12,822 nt of DNA. Source: Candidatus Dormiibacterota bacterium (GTDB lineage: Bacteria > Chloroflexota > Dormibacteria > Aeolococcales > Aeolococcaceae). A model generated the notes under the pieces. That model saw only the letters and a list, made by a program, of their open reading frames with translations. It was not told the origin of the DNA and did no database searches. A program made the position numbers and the translations under genes. Positions within the stretch are counted from its first letter, which is position 1, and each line of letters begins with the position of its first letter. The stretch is from contig PLDZ01000199.1 of NCBI GenBank assembly GCA_003136295.1, positions 1 to 12,822 on the forward strand, given 5' to 3'. Positions 5,505 through 12,581 of the stretch are shown here, in pieces.

Positions 5505-6920
5505 GTGGCCGAGCCGACCGACGGCGGCGGGGACCGCCAGCTGTGGCGCCTGCTTGCCGCGATGGCGAGCCTGATGCTCGCCGGTGCACTCGCACTCTGC
5601 GCCACGCTGCTCCACCACCCAGGGGTGAGCGTGGTCTTCGTCGTCCCCGCGATCCTGGCGACCATCGTGCTCGCGAGGCCGACGCAGATCGTGCTCGGGC
5701 TGGTCGCTGTCTCGCTCGCTGTGGAGATGCTGATTCCGTTGCAGACCGGCGGTGGCCGCATCGGCGATTGGGATCTGCACTACCAGCTCAGCCGGGCGTA
5801 CGCCGGGCTCGCATCCACGGTCCGTTTGATCGACCTCCGGCAGCGCACACCGCTGTTCGATGCCCTGGCAGGCGGCGTGCTCTTCTGGGGGAAGTCGTAC
5901 TGGGTGTTTCAGATCGTCAGCGTGCTGCTCAATTCCCTGTGGCTCTGGCCCGCGCAGCGCCTGATCCAGTTGCTCGGCGCGAGCCCGCGGCGTCTGCTCG
6001 TCGTCGGTCTCACACCGATGATCATCATCTACTCGGTCTACACGTGGCCCTGGGGCTTCGTCTCGTTCTTCGTGCTGGCGGCGATATGCGCGGCGCTCTC
6101 GCGGGGGCGGGTCGCGGCGATCACCATCGGGGTCGGGCTCGCCGGCGCATTGCTCACCCACATCGGGGCGATCGGGCTGGTCGCCGGTCTCGGGCTGTGG
6201 GTGCTCCTTCGGCGCCGTGACTGGAAGCTGACGGTGGCCGCCGGGCTGGCCGGCGTCTGCCTCATCGCGCCCTGGGCGGCTTTCACGCACACACTTTCAC
6301 CGAGCGTGCTCTGGCAGGGGTCGATTCCGGCCCAGTTCGCGGGATCGCTCGGTCAGTGGCTGCTGAGCCGCCCCGTGCTCCTGGCCTCGACCTTCTGGGG
6401 CATCCCGCCACTCCGCCTCGGCACCCCGTTGCTGGACGCGGTGATCTCGCTGTTCTTCTTCTCGACAACCGCGGCGCTGCTGCCAGTGCTCCTGGTCGGC
6501 CGCCGCTGGCCGCGTCCGCCCGCGCCGGCGGTGTGGGCGATCGTCGGCGGCGTCGCCGCAGGCATGCTCCTCCTGCCCACGAACACGTCCCGATCGGGCC
6601 TGGCCGAGACCGTGTTCACGGCGAACATCGCTCTGATCATCGCCGGCGTGGCGCGGCTCTCAGCGCAGCAGGCGAGAACGCTTGGCGTGGTCACGGCCGG
6701 GCTCGCCTGCCTCGCGGTCGCGGCGCTCGTCTGGCGCTCGGCGATCGTCGTGCCCGGCGACCCCAACCTCACGTACAAGGTCGCCCAGGCCCTGGAGTTC
6801 TTTGTGGCGCGGTTCTCGCTGGTGCCGGGGATCCTGGTGGGGATTGCCGGGATTGCTCTCCTGGGACGGTCCTGGCGCCGTGAGTCCAGACTTGTCGCAG
6901 CAGCACCGCGGCTGCTGTGA
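5505..6920 (+). CDS. Polytopic GT-C-like glycosyltransferase (family not fixed)
   Basis: A 471-residue integral membrane protein with about 11-12 hydrophobic segments from residue 15 to 455. The first large loop contains GDWDLHYQ (87-94), an acidic Asp-x-Asp-like motif, followed by RTPLFDALAGG (114-124) before the next helix. This loop placement is typical of GT-C enzymes (ArnT/PMT-like), which move sugars from polyprenyl-phosphate donors on the outer face of the membrane. Acceptor and sugar cannot be told from sequence. GTG at 5505, 11 bases after the lemA stop, is the likely start; ATG 5562 is the alternative and would shorten the cytoplasmic head. No Shine-Dalgarno sequence is evident, so coupling to lemA translation is likely. 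The final helix (FSLVPGILVGIAGIALLG) lies inside a 152-bp overlap with the convergent second transferase gene. Confidence 0.75.
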   Translation: MAEPTDGGGDRQLWRLLAAMASLMLAGALALCATLLHHPGVSVVFVVPAILATIVLARPTQIVLGLVAVSLAVEMLIPLQTGGGRIGDWDLHYQLSRAYAGLASTVRLIDLRQRTPLFDALAGGVLFWGKSYWVFQIVSVLLNSLWLWPAQRLIQLLGASPRRLLVVGLTPMIIIYSVYTWPWGFVSFFVLAAICAALSRGRVAAITIGVGLAGALLTHIGAIGLVAGLGLWVLLRRRDWKLTVAAGLAGVCLIAPWAAFTHTLSPSVLWQGSIPAQFAGSLGQWLLSRPVLLASTFWGIPPLRLGTPLLDAVISLFFFSTTAALLPVLLVGRRWPRPPAPAVWAIVGGVAAGMLLLPTNTSRSGLAETVFTANIALIIAGVARLSAQQARTLGVVTAGLACLAVAALVWRSAIVVPGDPNLTYKVAQALEFFVARFSLVPGILVGIAGIALLGRSWRRESRLVAAAPRLL

Positions 6921-8073
6921 TCGTCGCCGCAGTCGCGAGCAGCGGCGCCGCAGGCGGGACGGCCGTGGCCGGCCCCGCCGACGAGATGTCGATGAGCAGG
7001 GTTGCGGGAGTCATCGCAACACTCAGCAGCGCGGCGATGCGGCGATGACCACCGAGCAGCAGGATTGCCATGGGCCACATCAGGTATTGATCCGAGATCG
7101 CGGGGGCGAGACCGAGGACGATGAGCATCGCGAGCGCGACGATATCCACGATCCCGACGTCGCGTCGCGCGCACTGCACGACCATCCACACGACAAATGC
7201 CGCAACCACAAGGTCGACCGGGACGATGAACGGATCACCCCATGCGGCTGGAAAGAGCAATGATGTCCCCAGGCCCTGGCGGTGCGGCACGTACGCGATG
7301 ACGCCGAGCAGGCCCTCCACGATGTGATCGGGGTGGATGACGAAGTACAGCGCGAAGGCCGCCACCGACGGAACCAGCACGCGGATGATGAAGCCGCCCC
7401 ACTGCGGGCGACGAACACCGGCGAGCAACGCTGGGACAAAGTACGCAGGCCAGACCTTGACTGCCGCGCCGATGCCCACGAGCCACGCCGCACGTCGCGG
7501 GTGAGCGGCGAGCCACGCGACCGCGAGGAGCACGCAGAGCGCCGGGATGCTGTCGAACTGTCCATGCAGCGTGGGCACCGCGATGGCGATGGGGTTCAGT
7601 GCATACAGCCACGCGCTGCGCCATCGCCACCGTCCATGGACCAGGAGCGCGAGCACGGGGGCGATCGCGGCGTCGACCATCCAGAAGGGCGCGCGCACCA
7701 GCGCTGCGAAGAGGTGCGGGCTGCCGCTTGGCACGATGGTCGCAGCCAGCGACCACCACCAGTAGACGACCGGCGGGTAGTTGGCTAGCGAGGGAAGCCG
7801 TTGCGCATACACGTCGCCGCCATGGCGCAGCTCGTCGCCGAGTATTCGATACGCGAAAAAGATGTCGTAGGTGCCGCCGTCGAAGAGCAGCGAGACCGCC
7901 GCTCGTAGGCAGAGCGCGACCAGCGTGACCGCCAGGAGCCGCAGGGCCACGCGTCCAGCGCCGGCGCCGGTCGGTGCGGGTGCGAACGCAATCGCGATCC
8001 CGGCGAGGCCGGCTCCTACCAGCAGCACCCATGCCAGCAGCGTGGCCGTGCCCGCCGACAGACCGATGGTCAT
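6769..8073 (-). CDS. Polytopic GT-C/GT87-like mannosyltransferase-type protein
   Basis: A 434-residue integral membrane protein with about 10-11 membrane segments between residues 10 and 393. Landmarks match polyprenol-dependent GT-C transferases of the PIG-M/GT87 style: an acidic first loop FDGGTYDIFFAYRI (64-77), a GGDVYA turn and NYPPVVYWWW (98-107), NPIAIAVPTLHGQFDSIP (160-177), AAVKVWPAYFVP (203-214) and SDQYLMWPMAI (327-337). Probable role: adding a hexose from a polyprenyl-phosphate sugar to an envelope glycan, glycolipid or glycoprotein; donor and acceptor unknown. The last about 40 residues are Pro/Ser/Arg-rich and disordered, and are encoded opposite the end of the convergent transferase gene. 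ATG 8073 faces the propeller gene across a 128-base divergent intergenic region. No clear ribosome binding site is seen. Confidence 0.78.
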   Translation of the reverse strand: MTIGLSAGTATLLAWVLLVGAGLAGIAIAFAPAPTGAGAGRVALRLLAVTLVALCLRAAVSLLFDGGTYDIFFAYRILGDELRHGGDVYAQRLPSLANYPPVVYWWWSLAATIVPSGSPHLFAALVRAPFWMVDAAIAPVLALLVHGRWRWRSAWLYALNPIAIAVPTLHGQFDSIPALCVLLAVAWLAAHPRRAAWLVGIGAAVKVWPAYFVPALLAGVRRPQWGGFIIRVLVPSVAAFALYFVIHPDHIVEGLLGVIAYVPHRQGLGTSLLFPAAWGDPFIVPVDLVVAAFVVWMVVQCARRDVGIVDIVALAMLIVLGLAPAISDQYLMWPMAILLLGGHRRIAALLSVAMTPATLLIDISSAGPATAVPPAAPLLATAATITAAAVLLRQVWTHGARTVPGEQSRQSPPGSPAPARTAPQRTPGPGRPCT

Positions 8074-8201
8074 CTTCGAGGCGTCAGCCTACTGCCGCGC
8101 TCGGCTCCGTCGACGCCCGCTTCATTCCCAACGATACGAGGCTGCAACGATCCGCCCACCCGCGATCGACCGCTCCGCGGCTCGGCTTAGCGTCGTGCTT
8201 C
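8074..8201. promoter_or_regulatory. Divergent intergenic region, presumed promoters
   Basis: These 128 bases separate the divergent transferase and propeller genes and must hold the promoter of each if both are transcribed from here. I see no confident -35/-10 pair on either strand, no strong inverted repeat, and only weak Shine-Dalgarno-like sequence before either start, so the assignment rests on gene orientation alone. Confidence 0.4.
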
Positions 8202-10487
8202 ATGGCCGACGAGGTTCAGTCTCGCGACAACCCCCGGATCGATCCTGGCGCGGGGTGGCAGATACGGGTTCGGGAGGCCCCCGCCCCGGATTGGGACGCC
8301 AGGCCGGCCCCTGCCCCACCGGCCTTCGTGGCACCACCGGTGTTCGACACCGTCTCGGCGCCGCCCGCGCCGCCTCCGCTCGAACCACTGATGGCGCCTC
8401 CAGGGCCCGCGGCGCCCGCGCCGAAACCGCGGAGCCCGCGCACCGCGATGCTGGTCGCCGCCGCGCTGATCGTTCTGATCGCAGGTGGTGGCCTCTATCT
8501 CGTCAGCCGCAGCCCGCAGCCGGTCCTGCCGCTTAGCACGCCCCTGCCGTCGACCGTCGCCGTGGTCCATTCGGGACCAGCCCAGCTTGCGCTGGTCTCC
8601 CTGAACGGCGGCAGCACGACGCGGACACTGAAGCTCCCCGGCACTCCGGACGCCATCCTCGAGACGCCCGACCGATCCAAGGCCTTTCTGCTCGACTCCT
8701 CGCACGGTGACGTCATCCCCGTGAACCTGGTCAGCGGTCATGTGGGTGCCGCCATCGCGGTCGGCAAGCTCCCGACCGACGAGGAGATGTCCGCGGACGG
8801 GGCAACCCTCTACGTCACCGACAACCTGAGCGGGACCGTCATTCCCATCAACGCCGCAACCGCCCGGGTCGAGCCCGCGCAGCCGCTAACACGGGGAGTC
8901 GACTTCTACGTGCCCTCGCCGACGACGTCGGGCGCGCTCGTCGGCTCGGCCACATCGGCGGGCCAGCCCGGTGTCGTGTATTTCTACAACCCGGCGACGG
9001 GTTCCGGGACGCCGGTACAGGTTGGCGCGAATCCAGCCGAATCTGCCCTCTACAGCAAGGACGGCACCACGGTCTGGATCACCGAGGCCGGCACCAACAG
9101 CCGGCCCGGAGTCCTGATCCCGGTCGACGTGGCAACGCACAAGCCCGGCACGCCGCTCAAGCTCGGCGTCGCTCCGGGCGCATATGCGCTGGCGCCCAAC
9201 GGTGAGACGCTGGTCATCGCCAACCGATCGGACAGCACGCTCTCGGTCATCGATCTCGTGAAGCGCGCCGTGATCGCAACAGTGCCGGTGGGTTCGACGC
9301 CGACCGGAGTCGCCATCGACGCCGCCGGAACGACCGCCTGGGTTGCTTCGGTTCCCGATCACAAGCTCGTGCCCGTCAGCCTCGTCACCGACCACGCCGG
9401 CACCGCGGTGAACCTCGACAATGCACCCGGCGACCTGGCACTGCCGTCCGCTACTGGCCTCGCCTGGGTCTTGTTTCCCAGTTCGAACGGCAGCGTGAGC
9501 TTCCTCAACGGAACTACCGGCCCCTTCGCACGATCGATCCATGTTGGCAACGGCCCCGACCTGCTGATCGGCACCGGGTCCGAGACCAGCTGGGTCGCCA
9601 ACACGCTCACCAATACCGTGCAGCGCATCAACGCTGCGGGTATGAGTGCCGGGCGTCCCATCCCGGTCTTCCGGGCGCCGACCGAGCTGAAGCTGACGCC
9701 CGACGGGAGTGCGCTGCTCGTGCTCAGCTACGGCGACGGCGTCCACTCGGGCGCGCTGACATCGATCAACGTCACGACGTCCAAGCCGAGCACCCCGATC
9801 AGCGTCGGCGCGGGCCCGTCGAACCTGACGCTGGCTCCCGCGGGCGACGTTGCATTTGTGGCGGATTACCAGGCCAATGCGGTTGTTGTCGTCGATGTCA
9901 CGAACTGGAAGGTGAAAGGCGTCCTGCCGCTTCCCTGCGGCCCGACGGACCTCGCCATCACTCCGGACGACACCCAGCTCTTCGTCGGGTGCGGTGACTT
10001 GTCGGCGGTCCTTCCGGTGAAGCTTCCGGACTACACGCTCGAAGCACCGCTGGCGGTCGCGAGTCTGCGCGCCCTCGTCATGTCCAGCACGGGGACGAAT
10101 CTGCTCGTGGTCGGCAGCAATGGCCTCCAGTCGGTCGACACCACCACGAACAAGATCACCAAGAGTGTGAATGAGACGTCGAATCTCGTCGACGTTGTGG
10201 AGACCACCAGTGGGGGGACGATGCTCGCGGTCGACAATTCCGGCGCGGCCCTGTTGCTGATCGATCCGGTGAGCCTGGCCACGAGGAAGTCGCTGGCGGT
10301 GGGCACGCGTCCCGACGAGGTGGTGTTGTCGCCGGATGACACGCGCGCCTATGTGCTCGACACCAGTCAGCAGAAGCTGTTCGTCATCGACGTCTCGACC
10401 TGGAAGGTCATCGCCACGCTGGGCGTGTCCCCGGACGCCATCGGCGTCGCCGTACCCGATCCGGTCGTTGTTCCGCCTTCCTCCTGA
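8202..10487 (+). CDS. Single-pass membrane protein with extracellular YVTN-type beta-propeller
   Basis: A 761-residue protein. Residues 1-80 are a Pro/Ala-rich cytoplasmic head, 82-101 a membrane helix, and about 118-755 a chain of roughly 15 repeats of about 42 residues. Each repeat has the form G-x3-(aromatic or Leu)-V-x-(D or N), then a strand with V-x-(P or V)-(I or V)-(D or N), then VG-x-x-P, then L-x-L-(T or S)-P-(D or A). This is the YVTN/YNCE beta-propeller pattern, probably folding as two tandem seven-bladed discs with overlap closure. Such domains are binding platforms, not usually enzymes. Repeats 6, 11, 14 and 15 are the most canonical; blades 7-8 and 12-13 are degenerate. The only two propeller cysteines (LPCGP and VGCGD) lie close together. 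ATG 8202 gives a sensible head, but no clear Shine-Dalgarno sequence is seen. The protease gene starts two bases after its stop. Confidence 0.85.
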   Translation: MADEVQSRDNPRIDPGAGWQIRVREAPAPDWDARPAPAPPAFVAPPVFDTVSAPPAPPPLEPLMAPPGPAAPAPKPRSPRTAMLVAAALIVLIAGGGLYLVSRSPQPVLPLSTPLPSTVAVVHSGPAQLALVSLNGGSTTRTLKLPGTPDAILETPDRSKAFLLDSSHGDVIPVNLVSGHVGAAIAVGKLPTDEEMSADGATLYVTDNLSGTVIPINAATARVEPAQPLTRGVDFYVPSPTTSGALVGSATSAGQPGVVYFYNPATGSGTPVQVGANPAESALYSKDGTTVWITEAGTNSRPGVLIPVDVATHKPGTPLKLGVAPGAYALAPNGETLVIANRSDSTLSVIDLVKRAVIATVPVGSTPTGVAIDAAGTTAWVASVPDHKLVPVSLVTDHAGTAVNLDNAPGDLALPSATGLAWVLFPSSNGSVSFLNGTTGPFARSIHVGNGPDLLIGTGSETSWVANTLTNTVQRINAAGMSAGRPIPVFRAPTELKLTPDGSALLVLSYGDGVHSGALTSINVTTSKPSTPISVGAGPSNLTLAPAGDVAFVADYQANAVVVVDVTNWKVKGVLPLPCGPTDLAITPDDTQLFVGCGDLSAVLPVKLPDYTLEAPLAVASLRALVMSSTGTNLLVVGSNGLQSVDTTTNKITKSVNETSNLVDVVETTSGGTMLAVDNSGAALLLIDPVSLATRKSLAVGTRPDEVVLSPDDTRAYVLDTSQQKLFVIDVSTWKVIATLGVSPDAIGVAVPDPVVVPPSS

Positions 10488-10489
10488 GC

Positions 10490-11596
10490 GTGTCGACGCC
10501 GACCGTCGCTCCGCCGCTGCCGCCGCCGGTGTGGCCGGATCCGCCGCCGGCGCCGCCGCAGGCCCCGAATCCGAACCGCCCGTACGTGATCGGCCTCGTG
10601 GTGGCCGCGGCAGTGTTGCCGCTGCTCGCGGTCGGATGGCTTGTGCTGGGTGGCGCTCGCGCTGCGGCGCCGCACGCATCCGCACCGGCGGTCGTCAGTG
10701 ACGACGCGATCGTCAACATCAACGGGGTCGTGCCCGGCGGTTTCATCGCCGGCACGGGCATGGTCCTGACGCCCGGAGGGCTGGTGCTCACCAACAACCA
10801 CGTCGTGGCCGATACCAGCGGGTTGACCGCCCAGCTCGCCGGCCGGGGTCCCGTTTACCGAGCCGTCGTGATCGGTGTGGATCCCACCCAGGACGTCGCC
10901 GTGATCCAGCTCGAAGGTGCAACCGGGCTCCCCACCACGCCATTCGACCTCTCCGGGTCACTTGGGGTCGGCGACCCGGTCACCGGCCTCGGCAACGCGC
11001 TGGGTCGCGACGGTGCTCCGGTCGCCGCCAGGGGTACCGTCACGTCGCTTGACGAGACCATCCTCGTCGAGGACCAGGAGGCCACGATCGTCGAGACGCT
11101 CGATGGCGTCGTCTGCTTCAACGCTCCGATTCAGCCCGGTGATTCCGGGGGGCCGCTCCTCGAAGCGAGCGGCCGAGTGATCGGCATGGACACGGCCGGT
11201 GCGCTGAACACCGGAACCGCGGCGAGCGCGAAGTGGGGGTGTGCCATCCCGATCACGCGAGCGATGACGATCGCGCACGAGATCGAGTCGGGCACCCCGT
11301 CCCCCTACATCGACTCGGGCCACCGCGGCGTCCTCGGCGTGGCGGTCGTCAGCAGAACCGGCGTCCAGGGATGTGTGGTCACCACGGTCACCGCCGGCGA
11401 GGCGGGCGCTGGTGCCGGCTTGACACCCGGCGACGTGATCACAATCGTCGCCGGGATCCCCGTGACCTCGGCGTCGGATTTCACCGTCGTCATGCAGGAC
11501 CGTCGACCGGGCGACGACGTCACCGTGACGTGGCGCGATGTGCATGGCACGGCGCACTCCGCCCTCGCGGTGCTGAGTGCGGGACCGCCCGCCTAG
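10490..11596 (+). CDS. HtrA-like S1C serine protease with PDZ domain, membrane-anchored
   Basis: A 368-residue protein. Residues 1-31 are strongly proline-rich and cytoplasmic, 32-56 a membrane helix, about 72-265 a trypsin-like domain and about 278-362 a PDZ domain. The catalytic triad is intact: LTNNHVV (H104), DPTQDVAVIQL (D135) and QPGDSGGPL (S219). C209 and C251 flank the active site and could form a disulfide, as expected outside the cytoplasm. The PDZ domain starts at RGVLGV, continues with AGAGLTPGDVIT and ends in a GDDVTVTWRD strand. Likely role: degrading or trimming misfolded or regulatory envelope proteins. The GTG start is two bases after the propeller stop with no Shine-Dalgarno sequence, pointing to coupled translation and shared regulation. 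Its TAG stop shares CTAG with the convergent HtpX gene. It has one PDZ domain, unlike DegP with two. Confidence 0.92.
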   Translation: MSTPTVAPPLPPPVWPDPPPAPPQAPNPNRPYVIGLVVAAAVLPLLAVGWLVLGGARAAAPHASAPAVVSDDAIVNINGVVPGGFIAGTGMVLTPGGLVLTNNHVVADTSGLTAQLAGRGPVYRAVVIGVDPTQDVAVIQLEGATGLPTTPFDLSGSLGVGDPVTGLGNALGRDGAPVAARGTVTSLDETILVEDQEATIVETLDGVVCFNAPIQPGDSGGPLLEASGRVIGMDTAGALNTGTAASAKWGCAIPITRAMTIAHEIESGTPSPYIDSGHRGVLGVAVVSRTGVQGCVVTTVTAGEAGAGAGLTPGDVITIVAGIPVTSASDFTVVMQDRRPGDDVTVTWRDVHGTAHSALAVLSAGPPA

Positions 11597-12504
11597 GTCT
11601 GCTGGACCTGGAGCATCGCCTGCAGCGCGGCGATGCGCTCCTCGATCGGAGGATGCGTGTCGAAGAGGTGGTGCGTGAATCCGCCATGGTGCTGCAGCGG
11701 ATCGTCGATGCACATCGCCGCGGTGGCGTGGGTCATCTTCGCGAACGGCTTGTCGTTGGCTTGAAGCTTCTGCAGCGCATGGAGCAGGCCGGCGGGGTTG
11801 CGAGTGAGCTCGACGCTGCTCGCGTCGGCGAGCGACTCGCGCGAGCGTGACAGAGCGAACTGCATCAGCGGGCCGACGATCACCGCGACCACCGAGAGCA
11901 GCGCGGCAGCGGCGATGAGGACGATGATTAGATAGCCGCCGTCGCGGTTGTTGCCGCCGCGGGTGAAGAACAGCGAGCGCCACAACAGGCTCGCGAGCAG
12001 ACCGATGAGTGCGACCGACGTCGCGACGATCAGCACGAGGCGGACGTCGTAGTTGCGAATGTGGCTCATCTCATGCGCGAGCACACCCTCGAGCTCTTCG
12101 CGATTCATGATCGCGAGCAGGCCGGTGGTGCAGGTGATCGCCGCTTTCTGCGGGCTCGTGCCCGTGGCGAAGGCATTCGGCGAGGGGTCGTTGATGACGT
12201 AGATCTTCGGCATCGGCAGCCCGGCGCCGATCGTCAGCGTGGAGACGATGTCATAGAGCACCGGCGCCTGCTGTTGCGTCACCGGTTGCGCACCCGAGAC
12301 GGCGAGGACGGTCTGCTGACCGAGGGTCAGTGACCAGAGCACCACGAGGAGGGCCACGATCGCGGCGATGACGATGCCCGAGATGCCGCCGCTGACGCCC
12401 GAGGCGATGTAGCCGATCACATAGCCGATCGCTGCCCAGATGATGAAGAAGGCCGCGACCACGATCACGCTCTTGCGCTTGTTGCGGGCGATCTGGTGAT
12501 ACAT
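11593..12504 (-). CDS. htpX: HtpX family membrane zinc metalloprotease
   Basis: A 303-residue M48B peptidase. Numbered from ATG 12504, two N-terminal membrane helices (about 11-35 and 41-62) precede the catalytic domain. VLAHEMSHIRNYD holds the zinc motif HExxH (H144, E145, H148), two further hydrophobic segments lie at about 156-177 and 190-215, and SRSRESLADASSVELT supplies the third zinc ligand (E223). The C-terminal LFDTHPPIEERI signature is present. HtpX degrades damaged membrane proteins during envelope stress. ATG 12504 gives the usual MYxQIARNKRKS opening; a GTG at 12513 would add three residues. No Shine-Dalgarno sequence precedes either. CATAGT lies seven bases before the ATG and could be a -10 element for a leaderless transcript, though the -35 is poor. 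It lies downstream of threonine synthase on the same strand, about 70 bases away. Confidence 0.95.
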   Translation of the reverse strand: MYHQIARNKRKSVIVVAAFFIIWAAIGYVIGYIASGVSGGISGIVIAAIVALLVVLWSLTLGQQTVLAVSGAQPVTQQQAPVLYDIVSTLTIGAGLPMPKIYVINDPSPNAFATGTSPQKAAITCTTGLLAIMNREELEGVLAHEMSHIRNYDVRLVLIVATSVALIGLLASLLWRSLFFTRGGNNRDGGYLIIVLIAAAALLSVVAVIVGPLMQFALSRSRESLADASSVELTRNPAGLLHALQKLQANDKPFAKMTHATAAMCIDDPLQHHGGFTHHLFDTHPPIEERIAALQAMLQVQQT

Positions 12505-12566
12505 CGAGTTCACTATGCCACGGCCGATGCCGGGGCAAACCGATGTTCAGACTAAGAGTCAGGTCC

Positions 12567-12581
12567 GATCAGATCAGATCA
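12567..12581. repeat. Short GATCA tandem repeat at the thrC stop
   Basis: Three consecutive GATCA units followed by G cover the final codons and stop of threonine synthase. On the coding strand this reads as repeated TGATC, so the TGA stop is one of several TGA trinucleotides in different frames. Probably neutral. Confidence 0.6.

Noticed and set aside
5295..6290. A 331-codon minus-strand open frame over LemA and the first transferase
   Set aside because: Low-complexity Glu/Asp/Arg/Gln/Pro shadow composition; both plus-strand genes beneath it have clear family or membrane signatures.
7974..8201. Upstream extension of the propeller protein to 7974
   Set aside because: It would overlap the start of the divergent transferase and add an Arg-rich segment with no function; ATG 8202 gives a normal cytoplasmic head.
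8886..10685. A 599-codon open frame on the minus strand opposite the propeller gene
   Set aside because: It is rich in Arg, His, Asp, Gln and Gly with no domain pattern. It is the expected mirror of a GC-rich gene made of repeats lacking stops on the other strand; the plus-strand propeller explains the region.
10958..11983. A 341-codon minus-strand open frame spanning the protease and HtpX genes
   Set aside because: It crosses two well-supported genes, has Arg/His-rich shadow composition, and shows no motif.
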